Below, piece by piece: positions 33,233-41,738 of a DNA stretch of 64,000 nt. This DNA comes from DASSJT01 sp963715025 (lineage in GTDB: Bacteria > Actinomycetota > Actinomycetes > Actinomycetales > Dermatophilaceae), in NCBI GenBank assembly GCA_963715025.1, contig CAVQQQ010000009.1, positions 186,001 through 250,000 on the forward strand, given 5' to 3'. The position numbers and the translations under genes are program-made. Below the pieces are notes generated by a model, which was not told where the DNA came from, made no database searches, and was given only the letters and a program-made list of their open reading frames with translations. Position 1 is the stretch's first letter; each line of letters begins with the position of its first letter.

Positions 33233-34381
33233 TCAGGACTGGACGACGGCACCACTCGCGAGGAGCGCATCCACCTCCTCGCGGGTGAATCCGTGGGAGA
33301 TGAGGTATGCCGTGGTGTCGCCTCCCACGGCCGGCTCGCGACTTGGCTCGCGGCCGGGGGTGTCGGAGAACCGAGGCGCCACGCGCGGCACCGGGTGGCC
33401 GTCGAGCTCGGTGAAGGTCCCCCGCGCCGCGAGGTGCGGGTGGTGCGGTGCCTCCACGAGGCTCAGGACCGGAGCAACGCAGGCATCGGTACCGTCGAAC
33501 CGCGCGACCCACTCGTCGCGCGGGCGGGCGGCAAAGACCTTGGCGATTGCGTCCCGGTGGCGGGGCCACGCGCGCAGGTCGTACTGCGGCTCCTCGAAGG
33601 AGAGGCCGAGGCCCTTGAGCATGGCGGCGTAGAACTGCGGCTCGAGGGCCCCCACGGCCACGAATTTGCCGTCGGCGCACTCATAGGTGTCATAGAACGG
33701 CGCACCCCCGTCGAGCAGGTTGACGCCTCGCTCGTCGCGCCAGAACCCGGCATTGAACATCCCGTAGACCATCGTGATCAGGGAGGCGGCCCCGTCGACC
33801 ATCGCGGCGTCGACAACCTGCCCGCGCCCGGTCCGGGTGCGGGCATGGAGGGCCGCGAGCACGCCGACGAGCAGGTAGAGCGCCCCGCCACCCAGGTCGG
33901 CCAAGACATTCGCCGGGGGCACTGGCCGCTCGCGCTCCCCCACGAGGTGCAGCGCGCCGGTGATCGCGGCATACGTGATGTCGTGGCCGGCCCGTGAGGC
34001 CCATGGGCCGTCCTGGCCCCAGCCGGTCATCCGGCCGTACACCAGCCGGGGGTTGCGCTCGAGGCATTCCTGCGGGCCCAGGCCGAGGCGCTCGGTTACT
34101 CCAGGCCGCAGGCCCTCGATCAGGACGTCGGCATCGTCGACCAGACGTCGCACTACGGCAAGTCCCTCGGCTGACTTGAGGTCGACGGCGACGTTGGGCC
34201 GGGAGCGGTTCAGCCCGTGGGCAATCCCGGAGATCGCACTCGCACCACCGGGGCGCTCGATGCGCACGACGTCGGCGCCGAGCTCGGCCAGCAGGAGGGC
34301 GGCGAACGGAGCCGGGCCGATGCCGGCCAGCTCGATGACCCGGATCCCTGCGAGTGGCCCCTGGGCATCTGCGGCGTTCAT
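33233..34381 (-). CDS. Family III CoA-transferase / alpha-methylacyl-CoA racemase-like
   Basis: 382 aa from ATG 34381, which overlaps the fgd stop by 4 nt. LAGIRVIELAGIGPAPFAALLLAELGADV and GRMTGWGQDGPWASRAGHDITYAA match the CaiB/BaiF family, close to alpha-methylacyl-CoA racemases (Mcr): His and Asp of the racemase dyad would be in the latter stretch (GHD). It inverts the methyl-bearing carbon of 2-methylacyl-CoA so that beta-oxidation can proceed. The thiolase next door agrees with that. A CoA-transferase role cannot be excluded. Confidence 0.85.
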   Translation of the reverse strand: MNAADAQGPLAGIRVIELAGIGPAPFAALLLAELGADVVRIERPGGASAISGIAHGLNRSRPNVAVDLKSAEGLAVVRRLVDDADVLIEGLRPGVTERLGLGPQECLERNPRLVYGRMTGWGQDGPWASRAGHDITYAAITGALHLVGERERPVPPANVLADLGGGALYLLVGVLAALHARTRTGRGQVVDAAMVDGAASLITMVYGMFNAGFWRDERGVNLLDGGAPFYDTYECADGKFVAVGALEPQFYAAMLKGLGLSFEEPQYDLRAWPRHRDAIAKVFAARPRDEWVARFDGTDACVAPVLSLVEAPHHPHLAARGTFTELDGHPVPRVAPRFSDTPGREPSREPAVGGDTTAYLISHGFTREEVDALLASGAVVQS

Positions 34382-35400
34382 CCGAGGCCGCCGGGCACGA
34401 GCTCGCGCAGACCCGGGAGGACCTGCTCCGCGAAGCTCCGGAGGAACCGCTCCTGGTCGTCCCCGGGGCCGTGGAAGACCAGGTGGTCGAAGCCCAGGTC
34501 GGTGTAGAACCGCACGGCCTCGACGACCTCGTCCGGATCGGCGGAGACGATCCACCTTTTGGCAACCTGCTCGACGGGCAGCGCGTCGGCGGCCAGCTCC
34601 ATCTCCTCCGGACTGTGAATGGAGTGCTTCTGCTCCGCGGAGAGCGACAGGGGCGCCCAGAACCGGGTGTTCTCCAGCGCCTGGTGGGCGTCGGGGTCCC
34701 ACGAGAGCTTGATCTCGATCATCCGGTCGATCGGCTGGCCGGCCCGGCTGCCCTTGTCCCGGCCCTCGGCCACCGCCGGGATCAGCTGGTCGGCGTACAG
34801 CTCCCGGCCCTTGCCAGAGGTGCAGATGAAACCGTCGCCCACCCGGCCGGCATACCGTGCTACCACCGGGCCACCAGCGGCGACGTACACCGGCACCGGC
34901 TGGTCCGGGCGGTCGAAGATCCTGGCGTCCTCGGTGCGGAAGTACTCGCCCTCGAAGGTGACGCTCTCCTCGGTCCAGAGCCGGCGCATCAGGGTGACCG
35001 CCTCGCGCAGCCGGGCGAAACGCGCCTTGAACTCCGGCCAGCCGTCGACAGACCCCACCGCAACCTCGTTGAGCGCCTCGCCCGTGCCTACACCGAGCAT
35101 GACCCGGCCAGGGGCCAGGCAGCCGAGCGTGGCGAAGGTCTGGGCCACCACCGCAGGGTTGTAGCGGAACGTCGGAGTCATGACCGAGGTGCCGAGCAGG
35201 ACCCGCTCGGTGCGCGCCGCGACGAAGGCAAGCCAGGCCAGGGAGTTGGGGGCGTGGCCCCCGTTGAGCCGCCAGGGCTGGAAGTGGTCGGAGATCGTCA
35301 CACTGTCGAGCCCGACGTCCTCGGCGAGGACCGCGAAGGCCGCCAATCGTCCAGGGGCGAACTGCTCGGCCGACGCCTTGTAGCCGATCCTCACCGACAT
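34378..35400 (-). CDS. fgd: F420-dependent glucose-6-phosphate dehydrogenase
   Basis: 340 aa from ATG 35400, with GGAGG 5 nt upstream. The N-terminus GYKASAEQFAPGRL and SDHFQPWRLNGGHAP are nearly those of mycobacterial Fgd1; the catalytic residues correspond to His39, Trp43 and Glu108 (VGTGEALNE). It oxidises glucose-6-phosphate to 6-phosphogluconolactone and supplies reduced F420. It implies the host makes coenzyme F420, though no fbi genes lie in the window. It is the first gene of the fgd-mcr-thiolase unit, with a 4-nt overlap to mcr. Confidence 0.9.
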   Translation of the reverse strand: MSVRIGYKASAEQFAPGRLAAFAVLAEDVGLDSVTISDHFQPWRLNGGHAPNSLAWLAFVAARTERVLLGTSVMTPTFRYNPAVVAQTFATLGCLAPGRVMLGVGTGEALNEVAVGSVDGWPEFKARFARLREAVTLMRRLWTEESVTFEGEYFRTEDARIFDRPDQPVPVYVAAGGPVVARYAGRVGDGFICTSGKGRELYADQLIPAVAEGRDKGSRAGQPIDRMIEIKLSWDPDAHQALENTRFWAPLSLSAEQKHSIHSPEEMELAADALPVEQVAKRWIVSADPDEVVEAVRFYTDLGFDHLVFHGPGDDQERFLRSFAEQVLPGLRELVPGGLG

Positions 35401-35605
35401 CCACACCTCCGCGCTCGGACGGGCCCTCGGCCGGCGGGGGCGAGGGCGCTCGCCCTCATCATGGCCCGGGGACCGGCCTGCTGGCCCACCGGGTGACGGT
35501 CACCACGCCGCGCGCGACACGATCAGGTCTACCCGCCGCCATGCACGATATGTCCATGGGCCATTCGCCGCGCACTCGCTCGGATGATCGCCGTGAGTGA
35601 TGAGT

Positions 35606-37240
35606 TCAGGCGGTCCGCTGACCGGCGAGCCAGGTGCCCCTGACCTCCACGCCCGGCAGTTCGTGGGCTGACACCATCCGCGGATCGGACTCGAGCCACA
35701 CGAGGTCGGCACGGGTTCCGGGTTGGATCCGGCCCCAGAGGTGCTCCTCGAAGGCCTGGTACGCGACCCCAGAGCTGTATGCCTCGATCGCCTCCTCCAC
35801 GGTGATGCGCTCCTCGGGCAGCCAGGCAGCACTTGGTGAGGAGTCCAGCGGCTCTCGGGTGACTGCCACGGCGATCCCGGCACGTGGGTCAGGGGAGCTC
35901 ACCGGCCAATCCGACCCGAAGGACACCTGGCCCGACCGGAGCAGCGTGGCGATGGGGTACTGCAGGCCCGACCGCTCCTTCCCGAGCCGCGGCTCGGTCA
36001 GCCGGGTCATCAGCTCGTCCCGGCAGGCCCACAGCGGCTCGAAGTTCGCGACGACGCCCAGCGGTGCGAAGCGGGGCAGGTCCAGGGGATCGACGAGCTG
36101 GACGTGGGCAACGACCGCCCGGCGGTCGCGCCACCCATTTCGCCGGTCTGCGGCCTCGACGGCCTCGAGTGCGGCGCGAACCCCTGCGTCGCCGATGGCG
36201 TGGATGTGGGCCTGCAGCCCGAGGGCGTCCGCCGCCACGACCGCCTCGGTGAGCTCCGCCCACTCCCAGTTCGGCAGGCCGCGGGAGTGCGGGCAGTCGT
36301 GGTACGGCTCGAGCAGGGCCGCCGTGCCAGCCTCGACGACCCCGTCGGCGAAGAGTTTGACGGTGTTGGCGGTCACCATGCCGCGGCCCTCCGCCGCTGC
36401 ACGGTTGCGCTGCGCCACCGCCGTCGTCAGGTCTGACCGCCACGACGCCGGCGAGACAAGCACGGCGAGGTTGCCCCGCACGCTGAGGCGACCCGTGGCC
36501 GCGGCGGTCAGCCAGGTGTCCACGGACTCGACGTCGGCCCAGGCGTCCTGTACCCAGGTGACTCCCAGCCCGGCATACGTCGTGGCGGCATCGAGGAGGG
36601 AGGTGACCAGCACCTCGGGTGCTATCGGGGGTGCAGCCGCCGCGACCGGCGACCACGCACCCCACTCGCGCAGGGTGCCGGCGATGCTGCCATCCGGGCG
36701 GCGGACCACCTCGCCATCGCCGGGCTGCGGCGCTGCGTCCGTGATCCCGGCGAGCTCCAGGGCGCGGGTGTTGACCCATGCAGTGTGGTAGTCACTGGCG
36801 CGGAGCCAGACCGGACGGTCGGGGACGACAGCGTCGAGCCAGCGGGCGTCGAAGACGCCGTCCGGGGCGAGTGTCGGGTCGTAGCCGTCGCCACGCACCC
36901 ACGGCTCGTCCGGGTGGGCCTCCGCCCAGTCGGCGATGGCGCCCACCACACCCTCGACCGAGGTCTGCTGCCCGATGGGGGCGAGTCGGGCGGCCAGACC
37001 GGCGAAGACCGGGTGAGCGTGGCCGTCGCCGAACGACGGCAGCAGCGCACCGCCCTCGAGGTCGACGACGGTGGCGGCGTCATCGGCGAGCGCCGCAGCC
37101 TCCGGGCCGACCGCCAGGACCACCCCGTCGCGAACCGCGACCGCCGACGGCCCGACCGCGGACGGCCCGGCCGCGGTGCCCCCCAGGTGATCCGGCGTCC
37201 AGACGGTGCCGCCGTGCAGGACCAGATCAACCGCTGTCAT
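35606..37240 (-). CDS. YtcJ-like metal-dependent amidohydrolase
   Basis: 544 aa. The metal site HxH is in FGDGHAHPVF (~residues 72-81), a second His pair is in HIHAIGDAGV, and the catalytic Asp is in GSDWPVSSPDP. This is the amidohydrolase_3/YtcJ group, which includes N-substituted formamide deformylase. It hydrolyses C-N bonds of an unknown amide or cyclic substrate. No partner genes are adjacent; about 205 nt separate its end from the fgd start. Confidence 0.88.
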   Translation of the reverse strand: MTAVDLVLHGGTVWTPDHLGGTAAGPSAVGPSAVAVRDGVVLAVGPEAAALADDAATVVDLEGGALLPSFGDGHAHPVFAGLAARLAPIGQQTSVEGVVGAIADWAEAHPDEPWVRGDGYDPTLAPDGVFDARWLDAVVPDRPVWLRASDYHTAWVNTRALELAGITDAAPQPGDGEVVRRPDGSIAGTLREWGAWSPVAAAAPPIAPEVLVTSLLDAATTYAGLGVTWVQDAWADVESVDTWLTAAATGRLSVRGNLAVLVSPASWRSDLTTAVAQRNRAAAEGRGMVTANTVKLFADGVVEAGTAALLEPYHDCPHSRGLPNWEWAELTEAVVAADALGLQAHIHAIGDAGVRAALEAVEAADRRNGWRDRRAVVAHVQLVDPLDLPRFAPLGVVANFEPLWACRDELMTRLTEPRLGKERSGLQYPIATLLRSGQVSFGSDWPVSSPDPRAGIAVAVTREPLDSSPSAAWLPEERITVEEAIEAYSSGVAYQAFEEHLWGRIQPGTRADLVWLESDPRMVSAHELPGVEVRGTWLAGQRTA

Positions 37241-37776
37241 GTCACCTCCACCTGATGGGCCGGCTGCGCCACGTCGCCGGGCGATCCATGCGATACCCGG
37301 AGGGTATGCGCGTCAGCGCCTCGCGGATCCCGTCACCAGGCGCTGTCCCGGCCACGCACCGGCTGCTGACGCGCCCACCCAGGGAACAGGCATCGACGGG
37401 CACTGCGACGGATGCGCGGCAAGCGCGACGAGACCTAACGTCAGGAAACGCCATGCCGGTGCGCAGAGCGCCCCTTGCCTCTCGCTCGTTCGCACAGAGT
37501 TTCCCCGGATGGGGCTGAACTGGACCGTGGCCTCCGCAGACCCCATCCCCTGCACCTCGCTCACACTCCCACGGGAGCTGATCCACGGCTAGCGCCACCC
37601 GTGTTCAGGTCGACAGGTTCGTTCAGCCCGGTTCCCGGCTGCGGTATGGCTGGCGATCTTGGGGATTCGTGGTCCGGCCTGCGCTCCTAGTCTGGGATCA
37701 CGCCCCACCGCGGACCGTTTCCGTCCCACGGCCTTGGCTGGAGCAGTCACTCCTCACCCAGATCGCGGAGCAGCAC
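37241..37776. other. 536-bp intergenic region
   Basis: It holds the divergent promoters of the amidohydrolase (minus) and the thioesterase (plus). A short hairpin, ATACCC (37293-37298) with GGGTAT (37302-37307), sits ~55 nt upstream of the amidohydrolase start. I see no RNA gene or convincing small protein. Confidence 0.6.
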
Positions 37777-38223
37777 ATGTCCAATCCCTCGGGGCTTGGC
37801 CTCGAAGACGCCCGGAAAGCACTCTCGGCGCAGCCGTTCAGCAACCTCCTGGATGCTCACCTGGTGTCCTTCTCGCCGTCGGAGACAGTCCTCGAGATCG
37901 CCGCTGGATCCGATGCGCGGCAGCAGCACGGGTACGTCCACGGAGGGGTCGTTGCGTATGCCGCCGACAACGCCATGGCCTTCTCGGCAGGGACTGTGCT
38001 CGGCCCGCAGGTCGTTAGCTCGAGCCTCAACGTGCAGTTCGTCAGGGCGGCCAAGGGGCCACTCCTGCGAGCCCGCGCGGAAGTGGTCCACTCGACGGCG
38101 CGACAGGTCGTCGCGCACTGTGTCGTCGAGGACGTGGATCCTGGCGGCACCGCCACTCAATGCGCCATTGCCCAGGGCACCTTCGCCCTGACCCCTCGAT
38201 TTCCTGCTGGCGACGGCGCATGA
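37777..38223 (+). CDS. PaaI-type hotdog-fold thioesterase
   Basis: 148 aa from ATG 37777 (GGAG 6 nt upstream); the open frame extends 36 codons further without conserved content. HGYVHGGVVAYAADNAMAFSAG is the hotdog-fold active-site helix (HGG then D). It probably hydrolyses an acyl- or aryl-CoA. A second hotdog protein is encoded at 45.0 kb with a different sequence. It converges on the RsbR-N-like gene. Confidence 0.85.
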   Translation: MSNPSGLGLEDARKALSAQPFSNLLDAHLVSFSPSETVLEIAAGSDARQQHGYVHGGVVAYAADNAMAFSAGTVLGPQVVSSSLNVQFVRAAKGPLLRARAEVVHSTARQVVAHCVVEDVDPGGTATQCAIAQGTFALTPRFPAGDGA

Positions 38224-38266
38224 CCAGCAGCGGCGGCGCTTCCCCGTCAGCGTCAGGTGGGCGGGC

Positions 38267-38719
38267 TCACTCGGTGCCGGCGAACAGGGCCGAGAGGTCG
38301 AGCGTCGGGACATGGCGCTGGGAGGCGAGCGACACGAAGGTGCGCGCCATGACGTCTTTGGCGAACCCGAAGACCGTGCTCAGGAGTCCGATCGACTCGG
38401 CCAGCTCCTCCGGCGGAGTGCGGGAGACCACTCGACGCCACATCGCCTCTTCAAGTGCGTTAAAGGCGCTCTGGACCTCCGAGATCGTGAAGCCGTGGTT
38501 GAAGCGCTCGGTCGCGACCTGCTCGGTATGAGCGCTCAGCGGCGCGAGGTCGCGTGTCCTGATTGCGTCGATGACCAGAGTGGACAGTTCCTCCAGCCGC
38601 TCCCGGGTGAATTCTTCCCCAGCCCTCTCGTAATGGGTGCCGGAAGAGCGTTGCAGCGACATGTACGCCTCGTCCAGCACCTCGGGCTCGCGCTCGGACA
38701 GCAATGCGTTCAGGTCCAT
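38267..38719 (-). CDS. RsbRD-N/sensor-like helical domain protein
   Basis: 150 aa from ATG 38719 with AGGAG 7 nt upstream. All-helical: LNALLSEREPEVLDEAYMSL, then RERLEELSTLVIDAIRTRDL and FTISEVQSAFNALEEAMWRRV. This matches what I remember of the N-terminal domain of RsbR-type stressosome proteins and related sensor kinases, here alone without an output domain. It might bind a partner regulator. Assignment is tentative. Confidence 0.55.
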   Translation of the reverse strand: MDLNALLSEREPEVLDEAYMSLQRSSGTHYERAGEEFTRERLEELSTLVIDAIRTRDLAPLSAHTEQVATERFNHGFTISEVQSAFNALEEAMWRRVVSRTPPEELAESIGLLSTVFGFAKDVMARTFVSLASQRHVPTLDLSALFAGTE

Positions 38720-38824
38720 TCCCCGCTCCTGTTCCGACGACGACGACCCATCGTTCCACGCTAGGGGGCACTCAGGAGTCGGCGGCAAGAAGGCGGCAGG
38801 GGCAGACTGTGGAGCGCACGCCAA

Positions 38825-39577
38825 TCACCCGGCCCACGCGACGACGAGGCGTCCCCGCACCGCCCCCTCGTCCACGAGCTCGGTCATCCGGGTCTCCTGT
38901 TCCATGACCCGGCCATATCGCGGGTCCTGTCCATGGCGGTGCCTAATCGCCTCCCCGACGGCGCGCTCGGCCTCGTGCCACGAGGCGTCTGCATCGGGAC
39001 AGTCGGAGGACCAGGCCTGGTCCACCACGCTGAAGCCTGCGGCAGGCAGAAGCCCGGCCAACTCCTCGGCGGACGGGAACTCGTTCCCCCACCGCGTTGC
39101 GAAGGCCTCGGCGGTGCTGACGACAACCAGCAGGCCCAAACGCGCCCCTTCGTGGAGCACGCGGCGCATTTCGGCGAGCCACACCGACTTGTTCCGAGTC
39201 GTGCAGAGCGTTCCCAGCGACCACGCGGCGCCGAAGGACCTCTCGCCGAAGGGCAGCCGCGCAGCATCGCCGACGACGGCTGGAAGACCGAAAAGCGCGG
39301 CCGCCGCCTCGCAGGCATCGCGCATGGGGTCGAAACAGACCGGGCGCACGCCGACCCGGGCACGGGCGTAGGCCGCCGGGCCCCCGAGACCTGCGCCCAT
39401 GTCAAGCATCTGCGACGTCGGCTCAGGGCCGAGTCGCTCCAGCAGCCAGTCGAGCGCCGCAGGGGTGCCGCTTCCGCGACAGGCTGCCGGGACGGCATAC
39501 CGCGGGCCCAGCACCCGGGCCGCTTCGTGAGCCCACTTGGCCATGATGCCGAACTCGTTCTCCATCGGCTCCGGCAT
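38825..39577 (-). CDS. SAM-dependent methyltransferase
   Basis: About 250 aa from ATG 39577 (MPEPMENEFG); GTG 39586 is three codons earlier and sits 4 nt after an AGGAGG, so either could be used. LDMGAGLGGPAAYARAR is the class I methyltransferase motif I, and WSLGTLCTTRNKSVWLAEMRRVLHEGARLGLLVVV covers motifs II-III. The frame stays open through an upstream 15-bp repeat that would add GGPVEGGPVEG; I treat that as leader. The methyl acceptor is unknown. Confidence 0.8.
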   Translation of the reverse strand: MPEPMENEFGIMAKWAHEAARVLGPRYAVPAACRGSGTPAALDWLLERLGPEPTSQMLDMGAGLGGPAAYARARVGVRPVCFDPMRDACEAAAALFGLPAVVGDAARLPFGERSFGAAWSLGTLCTTRNKSVWLAEMRRVLHEGARLGLLVVVSTAEAFATRWGNEFPSAEELAGLLPAAGFSVVDQAWSSDCPDADASWHEAERAVGEAIRHRHGQDPRYGRVMEQETRMTELVDEGAVRGRLVVAWAG

Positions 39578-39587
39578 CGCGGGCACT

Positions 39588-39647
39588 GGGCCTCCTTCCA
39601 CCTGGGCTCCTTCCACCGGGCCTCCTTCCACCGGGCCTCCTTCCACG
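39588..39647. repeat. Four 15-bp tandem repeats, each with a Shine-Dalgarno-like core
   Basis: Units start at 39588, 39603, 39618 and 39633, consensus GGGCCTCCTTCCACC with one or two changes. On the minus strand each unit carries GGAAGGAGG (GGAAGGAGC in one), a strong Shine-Dalgarno sequence. The array ends immediately before the methyltransferase start codons. The period of 15 also keeps a reading frame open. Confidence 0.9.
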
Positions 39648-39726
39648 CCGAGCGGTCACCCTGACCCGGCAATAGACTGCCCGCTTGACCCGCACTTGAC
39701 TCCCAAGTCCGAGGACGCACCCTGCG

Positions 39727-40440
39727 ATGAGCACCTGGTCGGTGGGCCTGATGGGGGTCACCGTCCTCGTGGCCTCATTCGTCCAGGGATCGACGGGCAT
39801 GGGCTTCGCGCTGATCGCGGCACCGATCATCGGAATCCTCCAGCCGCTGCTGCTGCCGGTGTTTCTGCTGGTCCAGATGATCCCATTGAACGCATACGTG
39901 GCCTGGCGGGAGCGCCACGCCCTGGACCAAGTGGGCACGACCTGGATCAGCGCGGGCCGACTCGTCGGCACCTTCGGTGGCCTGTGGGTCCTGCTCATGG
40001 TGACCGCAACCCGGCTCAGCCTGCTCATCGGGATCTTCACCGTGCTTGCCGTCCTCGCCACGCTCCTCGTCCCGCCGTTCCACCCGGGCCGGCGGGCCCT
40101 GCTCACCGCCGGACTCGTCACCGGTGTCACCGAGACCGCAACCGGCGTGGGCGGCCCACCACTGGCACTCGTCTACCAGCACCGCCCGGCCGCCGTCCTG
40201 CGGTCAACAGTGGCTTCCTGTTTCCTCATTGGAGAGGTGATCTCCCTGGCCACCCTGGCCTTGAGTGGCAAGGTCGCCCCAGACCAGATCTGGTCTGCGC
40301 TGCTACTGCTGCCAGCCGTCGGCGCCGGCGCCCTGCTGAGCCGCATAGTCCACCACCGGCTCGACGGCGCAGCAATGCGCTACGTCGTGCTTGGTTTCGC
40401 GCTCGTCTCCGGGATCGTCGTCGCCATCCAGGCTGTGTGA
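39727..40440 (+). CDS. TauE/SafE (TSUP) family anion exporter
   Basis: 237 aa with about 7-8 membrane helices. FVQGSTGMGFALIAAPI near the start and ETATGVGGPPLALVYQ in the middle are the paired Gly-rich half-repeats of the TSUP family, which moves sulfite, sulfoacetate and related anions. No sulfur-metabolism gene is adjacent, so the substrate is open. It has its own promoter region, divergent from the methyltransferase repeat region. Confidence 0.85.
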   Translation: MSTWSVGLMGVTVLVASFVQGSTGMGFALIAAPIIGILQPLLLPVFLLVQMIPLNAYVAWRERHALDQVGTTWISAGRLVGTFGGLWVLLMVTATRLSLLIGIFTVLAVLATLLVPPFHPGRRALLTAGLVTGVTETATGVGGPPLALVYQHRPAAVLRSTVASCFLIGEVISLATLALSGKVAPDQIWSALLLLPAVGAGALLSRIVHHRLDGAAMRYVVLGFALVSGIVVAIQAV

Positions 40441-40550
40441 CAGCGGAGCGGTGGCAGCACGTGAGGGTGGTCCGGCGCAGAGAGCCAGCTGACCGGCATA
40501 CTTCATGGCCGGCGTCCCTGTGTGAGCCGGGGGCAGGAGGCAGGCCTGGC

Positions 40551-41360
40551 TCATGCGGGACGCGGACGCCTGCGGCGGGTGCCCATTTCGGAGGCCTTGG
40601 GGGCGCGGCCGGAGGGGGGCCAAGAGGTCGCACCGAGCTCTCGCGACACCGAGCGTGCCGCCGCTCGCAGCGCGCTCACCACGCTGGGGTCGAGGGGCCA
40701 CTCCGCGGTCGAGGCGACCAGCCCCATGGCTCCGACGGCTCCGCCCAGACGGTCGCTGAGCACCGCCGCCACGCTGCACTCGCCGAGCACTGCCTCCTCG
40801 ACCTCCTCGGCGACACCGGTGCCCCGGGTCTCCTCGAGCTGGGCCCGCAGTTCCGCCGGATCGGTGATGGTCTCGCCGGTCATGCTGCGCAAGGCGTCGG
40901 CATCGAGGAGGTCGTCCGTCGTCTCGTCGTCGTACGCGAGGATCGCCTTCCCGAGCGCCGAGGCGTGCGCGGGGATGACGATGCCGACCTCGGGCATCTG
41001 CCGCGAGCCGTCCGGGCGCGGCTCGTGGTGCACCACGACGATGTCGTGGACCAGGAGCACGGCGGTGCGTACGGCGAGGCCTGTGCGGCGAGCGAGGTCC
41101 TCGGCCCATGGCGTCACCCGGGACCGGAGCTCCAGGGTGTCGAGGTAGACGTTGCCGAGGGTGAGCACCGCCGGACCGAGACGGTACTGCCCGGAGTCGT
41201 GCTCCTGGACGACCATCCGGTGGGCCAGCAGGGTGCGGACGATCCCGTGCACCGTGGACGGTGGGAGGTCCAGCCGCTGGGCGATGTCGCCGAGGCTGAG
41301 CCGGTGATCGCCCTGGAGGACGGCGAGAATCCGCAGCGCCCGGTCGACCGACTGGATCAC
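40551..41360 (-). CDS. IclR-family regulator, GylR-like
   Basis: 269 aa. The N-terminal winged helix has SVDRALRILAVLQGDHRLSLGDIAQRLDLPPSTVHGIVRTL; the C-terminal effector domain has IPAHASALGKAILAY and the later SVAAVLSDRLGGAVGAMGLV. Actinobacterial GylR proteins of this group control glycerol and dihydroxyacetone genes. It faces the dhaL-dhaM operon with two inverted repeats between them, so it most likely represses that operon and itself. Confidence 0.88.
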   Translation of the reverse strand: MIQSVDRALRILAVLQGDHRLSLGDIAQRLDLPPSTVHGIVRTLLAHRMVVQEHDSGQYRLGPAVLTLGNVYLDTLELRSRVTPWAEDLARRTGLAVRTAVLLVHDIVVVHHEPRPDGSRQMPEVGIVIPAHASALGKAILAYDDETTDDLLDADALRSMTGETITDPAELRAQLEETRGTGVAEEVEEAVLGECSVAAVLSDRLGGAVGAMGLVASTAEWPLDPSVVSALRAAARSVSRELGATSWPPSGRAPKASEMGTRRRRPRPA

Positions 41361-41461
41361 CGAGACCCTCCTCCGGCGGACATTGCCGCGATCAGCTTCG
41401 GGCTCACGCGCACTCCGTTCCGTGGGTCAGGCCTGAGCGGGTCAGGCCATCTTTGGCCCAA

Positions 41462-41487
41462 GCTCTTGTCATCTGCGAAACAAGAGC
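41462..41487. promoter_or_regulatory. Inverted repeat in the iclR-dha control region
   Basis: GCTCTTGT (41462-41469) pairs with ACAAGAGC (41480-41487), 10-nt spacer. It lies 101 nt upstream of the iclR start codon and just left of the 13-bp operator. It could be a second regulator site or an mRNA leader hairpin. Confidence 0.5.
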
Positions 41488-41496
41488 GTACCGTCC

Positions 41497-41527
41497 GAAC
41501 ATCATTCGAGTATGTCGAATGATGTTC
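41497..41527. promoter_or_regulatory. Probable IclR operator, 13-bp perfect inverted repeat
   Basis: GAACATCATTCGA (41497-41509) and TCGAATGATGTTC (41515-41527) are perfect complements around GTATG. IclR-type operators are inverted repeats of this scale. It sits 63 nt before the ATG of the glpF stub and 136 nt from the iclR start, in the divergent region. Confidence 0.75.
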
Positions 41528-41590
41528 CAGATCGTACACGGCGCCGTGTGAGGGTTCACAGGGCCCCGTGCTCGCCCCAGGAGAACTCCA

Positions 41591-41634
41591 TGAACGCACC
41601 GTCCACACGCCAGAAGCTCGCGTCTGAAGTAGCC
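41591..41634 (+). pseudogene. 5' stub of a glycerol facilitator-like gene (glpF)
   Basis: ATG 41591 has a good AGGAG 6 nt upstream and reads MNAPSTRQKLASEVAS, which resembles the first residues of MIP-family glycerol channels. The frame then turns into dhaK sequence read out of frame and stops at 41709. Only ~15 codons remain, so the identity rests on position (first gene of a dha operon) and the short similarity. The rest was removed by the deletion that also took most of dhaK. Confidence 0.45.
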
Positions 41635-41738
41635 TCGACATGGCGGGGTGCTCGATCACGCTGCTCAAGCTCGACGACGACCTGCTCCGGTTGTGGGACG
41701 CTCCCGTGAGCACCCCCGCGCTGAGGTGGGGCATGTGA
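41631..41738 (+). pseudogene. dhaK: 3' remnant of dihydroxyacetone kinase subunit DhaK
   Basis: In frame from about 41631 to TGA 41736-41738 the codons read SLDMAGCSITLLKL, then LLRLWDAPVSTPALRWGM. This is the conserved C-terminus of DhaK (E. coli: MAGCSITLLKLDDE...WDAP...TPAL). The other ~300 residues, including the His that binds dihydroxyacetone covalently, are absent, and a TGA stands at 41625. The fragment's stop overlaps the dhaL start (ATGTGA), as it would in an intact dhaK-dhaL operon. Confidence 0.9.

Noticed and set aside
34382..35404. A 723-aa fusion of the mcr-like protein with an upstream half
   Set aside because: The upstream half is the shadow of fgd in another frame; mcr starts at ATG 34381.
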